NCBI RefSeq assembly: GCF_937949835.1
Contig: NZ_CALEDC010000427.1
Span: forward strand, 1 to 5,703
Origin: an uncultured Campylobacter sp.
GTDB taxonomy: Bacteria; Campylobacterota; Campylobacteria; Campylobacterales; Campylobacteraceae
Direction: 5' to 3'
DNA length: 5,703 nt
Of this stretch, positions 1 to 5,036 are shown piece by piece (position 1 is the first letter of the stretch; every line of letters begins with the position of its first letter). A model generated the notes under the pieces. That model searched no databases and was not told the DNA's origin. It was given only the letters and a program-made list of their open reading frames with translations. The position numbers were made by a program, and so were the translations under genes.

Positions 1-7
1 ATAGAAA

Positions 8-769
8 ATGAAAAAATATATCGTCATCACCGGCGCAAGTTCGGGTATCGGAGCGGCTACGGCAAAGGCGTTTGCTGGGCGCGGAGAAAATTTGATCTTA
101 ATCGCGCGCAGAGCGGAGCTTCTGCAAAGCTTAAAGGACGAGATCGCGCAGATCGCGCCCAAATCAGACGTCGTGATTAAAATTTGCGACCTTGCGCGCA
201 GCGAGAACGTCCTAGCGCTTTGGGACGAGCTAAAAAGCTACGAGCTAAAGGCGCTCATAAATAACGCTGGCTTTGGGGATTTTGGTTTAGTGGGAGAGCA
301 GGATTTACAAAAAACGGTAAGAATGATAGACCTAAACGTAACCGCGCTCGCGATACTTTCGAGCTTATTTACGCGAGATTACAAACGCAAACAAACTCAG
401 CTTATAAACATCTCCTCCGTGGGCGGCTATTTTCTGGCGCCCGGCGTCGTGCCGTATTGCGCTACAAAATTTTTCGTAAGCGCCTTTACGGAGGGCTTGC
501 ACCGAGAGCTGGCGCAGGATAAAGACGCCAAAATGCAGGCTAAAGTTCTAGCGCCCGCCGCTACTAAAAGCGAGTTTTGCGACGTAGCTTCGGGAAAGCG
601 CGGATTTGATTACGATGCGGCGTTTTCGCAATACCACAGCAGCGAACAAACGGCAGAATTTTTGCTCACGCTTTACTATAGCGATGCATGCATCGGAGAG
701 GTGGATTTGGCTAGCTTCGAATTTAAACTTAGCGAACCGAAATTTAATTATATAGCAGCCGCCAAATAG
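8..769 (+). CDS. SDR family NAD(P)-dependent oxidoreductase
   Basis: This is a classical short-chain dehydrogenase/reductase, a cytoplasmic enzyme that reduces or oxidises a carbonyl/alcohol pair with NAD(P)(H); the substrate cannot be told. At 253 residues it has the usual family length. Visible motifs are the cofactor loop TGASSGIG (residues 8-15), a basic pair after the second strand (R34, R35) that favours NADP, D61, NNAG (85-88), N110, the catalytic serine S137 in NISSVGG, and the Y150-x3-K154 pair in YCATK. The full N-S-Y-K set is present, so it should be active. The ATG at position 8 lies directly before the first beta strand, where the family starts; only seven bases precede it, so its ribosome site and promoter are mostly outside the window. 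A stem-loop follows 13 bases after the stop, suggesting transcription ends here. The SDR call is firm; no specific gene name is supported. Confidence 0.93.
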   Translation: MKKYIVITGASSGIGAATAKAFAGRGENLILIARRAELLQSLKDEIAQIAPKSDVVIKICDLARSENVLALWDELKSYELKALINNAGFGDFGLVGEQDLQKTVRMIDLNVTALAILSSLFTRDYKRKQTQLINISSVGGYFLAPGVVPYCATKFFVSAFTEGLHRELAQDKDAKMQAKVLAPAATKSEFCDVASGKRGFDYDAAFSQYHSSEQTAEFLLTLYYSDACIGEVDLASFEFKLSEPKFNYIAAAK

Positions 770-782
770 CGGATCGGGTGAG

Positions 783-807
783 GCGCAAGCTCACTTATAG
801 CTTGCGC
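783..807 (+). terminator. Stem-loop after the SDR gene, likely terminator
   Basis: GCGCAAGCT (783-791) and AGCTTGCGC (799-807) form a perfect 9-bp stem with a 7-base loop, 13 bases after the SDR stop codon. The sequence that follows is only moderately T-rich (TGTTAAGTTGCTTCTTT), so this is a plausible but not textbook rho-independent terminator. Confidence 0.5.
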
Positions 808-1014
808 TGTTAAGTTGCTTCTTTACGTGCGAGCAGGACTTGATTAGCTTCGTAGCGACAAGCTGCGCAGGCAGGCGCCTTTGAATTTTACGCATTTATA
901 GATCGTACGATGAGCCGCGCCGTGTGGACGATACGCGGTATAAAATTTCGCGTAACGTAGCGCCTGAGCTAAATTTGACCTCAAAGTGCGGTAAAATTTA
1001 AAGAAATTTAAGGA
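808..1014. other. Non-coding spacer between SDR gene and broken Rossmann gene
   Basis: No convincing gene is visible here on either strand. It contains a 10-bp perfect palindrome ATCGTACGAT (902-911) and loosely nested complementary arms (CAGGCGC 872-878 with GCGCCTG 960-966, and TTACGC 888-893 with GCGTAA 950-955). A TAAAAT-like hexamer lies near 992-997, about 25 bases before the next start codon, and could be a -10 box. The arms may be chance or the remains of an older structure. Confidence 0.4.
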
Positions 1015-1020
1015 GTGAAA

Positions 1021-1606
1021 ATGGGAAAATCCGCCTTAGTGCTAGGCGCTACGGGCGTCGTAGGCAGGGAGCTGGTGCGCGAGCTTTGCGAGAGCCAGGG
1101 TTACGATGAGGTAGAAGTATGGACGCGCCGCGAGATAGGCTTTTGCCACCCTAAGCTTCGCGCGCGGATCATTGATTTTGAGGGTATCTCAGATATTGCG
1201 CCGCATAAATTTGACGAAATTTTTTGCGCGCTGGGCACGACGATGAAGCAGGCGGGCTCGCACGAGGCGTTTTTGCGCGTAGATGAGGACTACGTCTATG
1301 CGGCGGCGAAGTGGGGCAAAGCAGCGGGCGCGCGGCGCTTCGTGCTCGTATCATCTCCGGGTGCGAACGAGGGCTTGCTAAGCTTTTATCTGCGTGCCAA
1401 AAGGCAGATCGAGCGGCGCGTGAGCGAGCTTGGCTTTGAGGACCTTCCAGATCGCTCATCTGCCGATAATCCTCGGCGAGAGATCGGATGCTCGCCCGCT
1501 AGAGCGGCTTGCGGCGGCGATTTTTAAACTGCTGCCCGCCTGCGTGTTTGGTAAATTTAGACCGCTTAGCGGCGCAAGTATCGCCCGCTGCGAGCGTGAT
1601 TTTTGA
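1021..1606 (+). pseudogene. NAD(P)-binding Rossmann-fold (atypical SDR, HTATIP2/YraR-like) protein, frameshifted
   Basis: The reading frame from ATG 1021 encodes an NAD(P)-binding protein related to the atypical SDRs of the HTATIP2/YraR kind. It shows GATGVVG (residues 9-15) as the nucleotide loop, TRRE (35-38) after the second strand, CALGTT (69-74), LVSSPGAN (109-116) and a Y123-x3-K127 pair (YLRAK). Up to residue 142 it follows the family; it then runs into unrelated sequence and stops at 1525-1527. In the frame that starts at 1448 the family resumes with LPIILGER, then RPLERLAAAIFKLLP, then FGKFRPLSGASIAR, ending at TGA 1604-1606. One extra C in CTTCCAG (about 1447-1448) explains the break. 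The rejoined product would be about 194 residues, slightly short; a third frame (about 1590-1655) might hold the original tail, but this is weak. GTG at 1015 is also in frame, but GGAG (1012-1015) sits five bases before ATG 1021, so 1021 is preferred. The lesion could be real decay or a sequencing error. Confidence 0.8.
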
Positions 1607-1629
1607 CTCAAAATCCTATAAAAATTCGC

Positions 1630-1839
1630 TCATTTTTTCTCTTTATTTTGTTTGATCTCCTCAAGACTTAGACCGCTTTTACCGATGCTGTCCATACTGA
1701 GCGTTTCGATCATCACGAGTATTGCGGCTGGGTCTTTGTCTAATACGCGTGCTAGCGTGTCCGTAATCTCGGCGATGATTTGCTTTTTTTGCTCTTTTGT
1801 AGGCTCTGGAGCGGCTACTTTTATATTTACGAATGGCAT
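1630..1839 (-). CDS. Tautomerase (4-oxalocrotonate tautomerase superfamily, DmpI-like)
   Basis: This encodes a 69-residue protein of the 4-oxalocrotonate tautomerase superfamily, small enzymes that assemble as hexamers and use the amino-terminal proline left after Met removal as the catalytic base. It begins MPFVNIKV, so the proline is present, and keeps the single beta-alpha-beta plan: strand 2-8, helix about 14-33 (KEQKKQIIAEITDTLARVL), strand about 39-45 (AAILVMIET). By eye alignment with 4-OT, the positions of Arg11 and Arg39 are not arginine (a PEP stretch and a Leu), so it is unlikely to handle the classical dicarboxylate substrate. Epsilonproteobacterial DmpI-like proteins also open with MPF-NIK and, as I recall, also lack Arg39. 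The start is fixed by the MP motif and by AAGGAG read on the minus strand (1845-1850), five bases upstream. It runs convergently against the broken Rossmann gene and divergently from assT. The physiological substrate is unknown. Confidence 0.88.
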   Translation of the reverse strand: MPFVNIKVAAPEPTKEQKKQIIAEITDTLARVLDKDPAAILVMIETLSMDSIGKSGLSLEEIKQNKEKK

Positions 1840-1850
1840 TTTCTCTCCTT

Positions 1851-1892
1851 AAATTTGATAAAGCAGGGCTAATTATATCAAATTTTAGCCTG
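1851..1892. repeat. Two overlapping inverted repeats in the divergent promoter region
   Basis: AAATTTGATA (1851-1860) and TATCAAATTT (1876-1885) are a perfect 10-bp inverted repeat. A second pair, CAGGGCTAA (1864-1872) with TTAGCCTG (1885-1892), pairs with one bulged G and interlocks with the first. Both overlap the -10 box and probable start site of the tautomerase gene. They could be a protein-binding operator; pairing in RNA is less likely because much of the repeat lies upstream of the inferred transcript start. Confidence 0.45.
1872..1880 (-). promoter_or_regulatory. Extended -10 promoter for the tautomerase gene
   Basis: Read on the minus strand this is TGATATAAT, a perfect TATAAT with the upstream TG of an extended -10 box. 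Transcription would begin near 1865, giving a leader of about 25 bases that contains the AAGGAG ribosome site. No clear -35 box is seen, which is usual for Campylobacter housekeeping promoters. Confidence 0.6.
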
Positions 1893-1950
1893 TTACCCGT
1901 CTCGCTTGCGTTCTAAAATTTAAGTAGATATATTAGAATTTAACTTTAAA

Positions 1951-1999
1951 TTTGATTTAAAGCTAGTATGATTATTATGTGACTTGGTAGTAGTAAAAT
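1951..1999 (+). promoter_or_regulatory. Probable assT promoter region
   Basis: This A+T-rich stretch upstream of assT holds several -10-like hexamers: TATGAT (1967-1972), TATTAT (1973-1978) and TAAAAT (1994-1999). A TTGATT at 1952-1957 could act as a weak -35. Which one is used cannot be decided by reading. Confidence 0.35.
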
Positions 2000-2014
2000 T
2001 AGATAAATTTACCC

Positions 2015-2022
2015 AAAAGGAG
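2015..2022 (+). promoter_or_regulatory. Strong ribosome binding site of assT
   Basis: AAAAGGAG ends five bases before the ATG at 2028 and fixes that start, which also yields a complete signal peptide. Confidence 0.8.
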
Positions 2023-2027
2023 CGAAT

Positions 2028-3800
2028 ATGCGTAAGAATTTTTTCGGTTCTATCGTTTTGGCTGCGGCCTTGGTGGGCGGCGCGTTTATAGCGGTGCCGC
2101 AGACTGCGAGTGCGGGCGTTTTGGCGCATCAGGTAAAAACCCAGGGCGAGCTTGGCTCGGTGTTTATCAACCCATACGACGTGGCGCCTCTAACGGCCGT
2201 CATCGATAGGGCGGGCAAGGACATCAAGGATATCCACGTGCGGGTGCTGGGTAAACCTGGCGGCGGCATTGACATCGCCTATAACGTCTCCGAGCATGCG
2301 CTGCTGACGCACGACGGCGTGCCGATCTGGGGGCTGTATCCGGACTATCTAAACGAGGTCGAAGTAAGCTACGTTTTTAACGGCGAAAAGAAGGTCGAAA
2401 AGTATAAAATTTACGCTCAGCCGATCGTGACGTATAGCCGCGATTATAGATTTAGCCACATGCAAAAGATGAAGGTTAAAAAGGTCGATCCCGCGTTTAA
2501 AAACAGGCTCTATCTCATCAACAACACGATCACGAGCGTTTATAAGCCGCTTGATTGGAAAAACGGCGGTGCGGCTAGCTGGAATGATTTCACAGAAAAT
2601 TTCGTCGTCGATACGCAGGGCGAGGTCAGATGGTATCTAGACTATCAGAAATTTTACGACCGTAGCGAGCGCAGAGTGATGGACGGCGGCATGATGATGG
2701 GCTTTCATCAGCTGCCAAACGGCGATCTGAGCTGGGGCATGGCGCAGCGATATATGCGCTACGATATGATGGGCAAAGAGGTGTATAACCGCGAGCTGCC
2801 GCGCGGCTACATCGACCTTAGTCATGAGGTGATGCCGCTTAAAGGCGATCACTTGCTGCTTCGCGTCGGTAAATATAACTACCATCATCCTGACGGCAGA
2901 ATTTCGCATACGATCAGAGATCACATCATCGAAGTGGACGGCAGCGGCAAGGTCGTGGACGAGTGGGATCTGAATGAAATTTTCGGCAAAAACGTCTACC
3001 GCAGTAGCCTAATCAAGGCTCTTGACGCTCGCGCCGTGTGCCTAAATATCGACATGGACGCCAAAGAGATCAAAATCAGCGACGATCTGCCTTTTGGCGA
3101 CGTGACCTCGACCGGCACGGGACGCAACTGGGCGCACGTAAATTCCATCTCATATGACCCTAGCGACGACGGTATCATCCTCTCGCTTCGCCACCAAGGC
3201 ATTGTTAAGATCGGCCGCGACAAAAAGGTAAAATGGATCCTCGCATCGCCTGAGGGCTGGAGCGCGGACTTTAAAGAAAAAGTGTTAGTGCCCGTCGATA
3301 AAAACGGCAACAAAATCAAATGCGAAAACTCAAAATGCGAGGGCGATTTCGACTGGTCGTGGACGCAGCACACCGCGTGGCTCACTCCGCGCTACGATAA
3401 CAAGGGCTCTGTAAAGTACATCAGCGTATTTGACAACGGCGACGGTCGCGGCATGGAGCAGCCTGCGCTAAAAGAGGAAAAATACTCACGCGCGGTCGAG
3501 TACAAGATCGACGAGAAAAAGGGTACGGTCGAGCAGACGTGGGAGTTTGGCAAGGAGCGCGGATTTGACTTTTACAGCGCGGTTACTAGCGTCGTGGAAT
3601 GGCAAAAGGATAAAAGCACGTACTTCATCTCAAGCTCGAATGTCTATCTGCTAAAGCCCGATAAAACGATCAAAATGGTGCTCGTGGAGATCGATCCGAA
3701 GAGCAACGACGTCAAATTTGAGATGGACGTGGAGTCTGCGTCAAGAGACGACGTAGCCTACCGTGCGATGGTGATCGATCCGAATATCTTTGATTATTAA
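2028..3800 (+). CDS. assT: Periplasmic aryl-sulfate sulfotransferase (AssT/AstA)
   Basis: This enzyme moves a sulfuryl group from one phenolic sulfate ester to another phenol without PAPS, through a sulfo-histidine intermediate, in the periplasm. The 590-residue precursor has the family's normal length (E. coli CFT073 AssT is about 598). Residues 1-29 are a Sec signal peptide (MRKNFF, a hydrophobic core, then ASA before G30). An N-terminal beta domain (about 30-135) precedes the six-bladed propeller. Active-site residues are all visible: H266 (DLSHE), H370 (WAHVNS), R388 (LSLRHQG) and the sulfated H448 (WTQHTAW), matching His252, His356, Arg374 and His436 of the E. coli enzyme. C432 and C437 just before H448 correspond to its structural disulfide; C338 is an extra cysteine. 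A DsbA-like oxidase gene lies downstream at 5037, a likely folding partner. Campylobacter literature calls this gene astA. The function is firm; natural substrates are unknown. Confidence 0.95.
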   Translation: MRKNFFGSIVLAAALVGGAFIAVPQTASAGVLAHQVKTQGELGSVFINPYDVAPLTAVIDRAGKDIKDIHVRVLGKPGGGIDIAYNVSEHALLTHDGVPIWGLYPDYLNEVEVSYVFNGEKKVEKYKIYAQPIVTYSRDYRFSHMQKMKVKKVDPAFKNRLYLINNTITSVYKPLDWKNGGAASWNDFTENFVVDTQGEVRWYLDYQKFYDRSERRVMDGGMMMGFHQLPNGDLSWGMAQRYMRYDMMGKEVYNRELPRGYIDLSHEVMPLKGDHLLLRVGKYNYHHPDGRISHTIRDHIIEVDGSGKVVDEWDLNEIFGKNVYRSSLIKALDARAVCLNIDMDAKEIKISDDLPFGDVTSTGTGRNWAHVNSISYDPSDDGIILSLRHQGIVKIGRDKKVKWILASPEGWSADFKEKVLVPVDKNGNKIKCENSKCEGDFDWSWTQHTAWLTPRYDNKGSVKYISVFDNGDGRGMEQPALKEEKYSRAVEYKIDEKKGTVEQTWEFGKERGFDFYSAVTSVVEWQKDKSTYFISSSNVYLLKPDKTIKMVLVEIDPKSNDVKFEMDVESASRDDVAYRAMVIDPNIFDY

Positions 3801-3814
3801 AAATTTTACGGCAA

Positions 3815-3839
3815 GTGGAATTTGGCTTTTAAATTCCAC
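3815..3839 (+). terminator. Stem-loop after assT, possible terminator
   Basis: GTGGAATTT (3815-3823) and AAATTCCAC (3831-3839) form a perfect 9-bp stem with a 7-base loop, 14 bases after the assT stop. No T tract follows, so termination may be partial; the structure could instead stabilise the 3' end of the assT message. Confidence 0.45.
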
Positions 3840-3857
3840 CTACTGCTTTGGTGCGAG

Positions 3858-3863
3858 TATAAT
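3858..3863 (+). promoter_or_regulatory. Candidate -10 box for the aldo/keto reductase gene
   Basis: A perfect TATAAT lies between the assT stem-loop and the reductase, about 53 bases before its ribosome site. A second A+T-rich candidate (TATATAAG, 3894-3901) is nearer. Either would let the reductase be transcribed separately from assT. Confidence 0.4.
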
Positions 3864-3915
3864 TTTACGACTTAAGCGCGAAATTTTAAATTTTATATAA
3901 GATGAATTTTTTAGC

Positions 3916-3922
3916 AAAGGAG
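3916..3922 (+). promoter_or_regulatory. Ribosome binding site pointing to an ATA start of the reductase
   Basis: AAAGGAG ends five bases before ATA at 3928-3930, the same spacing as the other genes of this window. There is no Shine-Dalgarno-like sequence before the first in-frame ATG at 3961. This site therefore argues that translation begins, or once began, at 3928. Confidence 0.7.
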
Positions 3923-3927
3923 CTAAA

Positions 3928-4782
3928 ATAGAATTTGTAAGCTTAAACGACGGCAATAAGATGCCGATTTTGGGATTTGGCGTATTTCAGGTAGATCCGA
4001 AAGAGACGCAAAGGTGCGTTGAGGATGCGATCTCGGTCGGCTACCGCAGCATCGATACGGCAAAGGCGTATTTCAATGAAGAAAGCGTGGGTGCAGCAAT
4101 TAAGACGGCTCTTGCAGGCGGGTTAAAGCGCGAGGAGCTGTTTATCACTACTAAGCTTTGGATTAACGACGCAGGCGAGGAGCGCGCGCTAAAGGCCTTT
4201 GATGTATCAATGAAAAAGTTGGGGCTTGACTACCTCGACCTTTATCTTATTCATCAGCCATATGGCGATATTTACGGCTCGTGGCGAGCGATGAAACGTT
4301 TGCGCGATGAGGGTCGCATTCGCTCTATCGGCGTTAGCAACTTCTACGCTGATCGGATCGTCGATCTGTGCGAAAACAGCGGCGTCATCCCTGCGGTAAA
4401 TCAGCTTGAGTGTCATCCGTTTTATCAGCGTGAAGTGTTAAAGCGCGTGCTTGATGGCTACGGCATCGCGTTTGAGTCGTGGGCTAGCTTCGCCGAGGGT
4501 AAAAACGATATATTTAAAAATGCCGTACTAAGCGGTATCGGTGAAAAATACGGTAAAAGCTCAGCTCAAGTTATTTTGCGCTGGTTAATTCAGCGCGGCA
4601 TCATCGTCATTCCAAAAAGCGTTAAAATCGAGAGGATAAAGCAAAATTTCGACATTTTTGATTTTGCGCTTGCGCCTGATGATATGGCTGCCATCGCTGC
4701 GCTTGATACTGATAAGACGCTGTTTTTCGACCATGCAGATCCTGAGCGCGTAAAGTGGATAATCCATGCCTTTGATAAGTAA
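3928..4782 (+). CDS. Aldo/keto reductase, probable non-ATG start
   Basis: This is an NADPH-dependent aldo/keto reductase of the 2,5-diketogluconate reductase/YvgN-like group, a cytoplasmic enzyme reducing aldehydes or ketones to alcohols. Counting from the ATG at 3961 (273 residues), the catalytic tetrad is complete: D32 and Y37 (SIDTAKAY), K65 (TTKLW) and H98 (LIHQP). GVSNF (124-128), NQLECHP (147-153), the FAEGKNDIF loop (177-185) and the cofactor motif IPKSVKIERIKQNF (217-230) are also present. Family members normally begin about ten residues earlier with a short beta hairpin; upstream codons read EFVSLNDGNK in frame, preceded by ATA at 3928 and a good AAAGGAG. No ATG, GTG or TTG lies between the in-frame stop at 3898 and 3961. 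I therefore take 3928 as the natural start (284 residues), with 3961 as the conventional alternative. It lies 127 bases after assT; a role in sulfate transfer is not shown. Confidence 0.85.
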   Translation: MEFVSLNDGNKMPILGFGVFQVDPKETQRCVEDAISVGYRSIDTAKAYFNEESVGAAIKTALAGGLKREELFITTKLWINDAGEERALKAFDVSMKKLGLDYLDLYLIHQPYGDIYGSWRAMKRLRDEGRIRSIGVSNFYADRIVDLCENSGVIPAVNQLECHPFYQREVLKRVLDGYGIAFESWASFAEGKNDIFKNAVLSGIGEKYGKSSAQVILRWLIQRGIIVIPKSVKIERIKQNFDIFDFALAPDDMAAIAALDTDKTLFFDHADPERVKWIIHAFDK

Positions 4783-4801
4783 AAATTTATTGAATTAAAG
4801 C

Positions 4802-4839
4802 GATTGCATGCTTTAAAATTAAGCCGCGAGCATGCAATC
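4802..4839. terminator. 11-bp perfect inverted repeat after the reductase gene
   Basis: GATTGCATGCT (4802-4812) and AGCATGCAATC (4829-4839) are perfectly complementary with a 16-base spacer, starting 20 bases after the reductase stop. No T run follows on the plus strand. It may be a weak terminator, or a binding site for a dimeric protein, since each arm holds the palindrome GCATGC. Confidence 0.4.
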
Positions 4840-4883
4840 CTTGCTATTAAATTTAAACCTGAACGAGATCAGAAATAGAGCTT

Positions 4884-4934
4884 GCGGCGATAAATTAGCC
4901 TGCTCGCTCAAGCGGCGTGATGGCGTAGCCTGCT
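4884..4934. repeat. Imperfect direct repeat upstream of the dsbA/dsbL-like gene
   Basis: GCGGCG-N6-TAGCCTGCT (4884-4904) recurs as GCGGCG-N8-TAGCCTGCT (4912-4934). The 9-base TAGCCTGCT copies start 30 bases apart, close to three helical turns. The repeat sits about 70-120 bases before a probable -10 box, so it could be a pair of regulator sites or the trace of a small duplication. Confidence 0.35.
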
Positions 4935-5001
4935 ATTTTATATATTTTCTGTGGGAGCCGCCTTGCCTTTGTCCGCTTAATCTCAAATTTACCCTTTATT
5001 T

Positions 5002-5009
5002 TATACAAT
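5002..5009 (+). promoter_or_regulatory. Candidate -10 box of the dsbA/dsbL-like gene
   Basis: TATACAAT contains TACAAT (5004-5009), one base from TATAAT, 28 bases before the start codon and after a T-rich stretch, as in Campylobacter promoters. A TATATT at 4941-4946 is a second, more distant candidate. Confidence 0.45.
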
Positions 5010-5036
5010 CTTTAAAATTTACCGCAAAGGAATTTT

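Noticed and set aside
684..697. Palindromic GATGCATGCATC inside the SDR gene
   Set aside because: It lies within a well-conserved coding frame and is short; no partner structure or repeat nearby supports a function.
1015..1017. GTG at 1015 as the start of the Rossmann-fold gene
   Set aside because: The GTG overlaps the ribosome site itself; ATG 1021 has GGAG five bases upstream and fits the family N-terminus.
1169..1459. A minus-strand open frame inside the Rossmann-fold gene
   Set aside because: The translation is low-complexity, rich in Arg, Ser, Ala and Pro, as expected from the antisense of a G+C-rich gene; no ribosome site or family motif.
1652..1852. A plus-strand open frame with a hydrophobic translation opposite the tautomerase gene
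   Set aside because: It is the antisense shadow of a well-supported tautomerase gene with its own ribosome site and promoter; no ribosome site precedes this frame.
1920..2129. A minus-strand open frame spanning the assT start and its upstream spacer
   Set aside because: It covers the assT signal peptide and promoter antisense; composition is unlike a real protein and no start signal is seen.
2637..3385. Two minus-strand open frames (2637-2924 and 2996-3385) inside assT
   Set aside because: They are antisense to conserved assT motifs, have no ribosome sites, and their translations show no recognisable domain.
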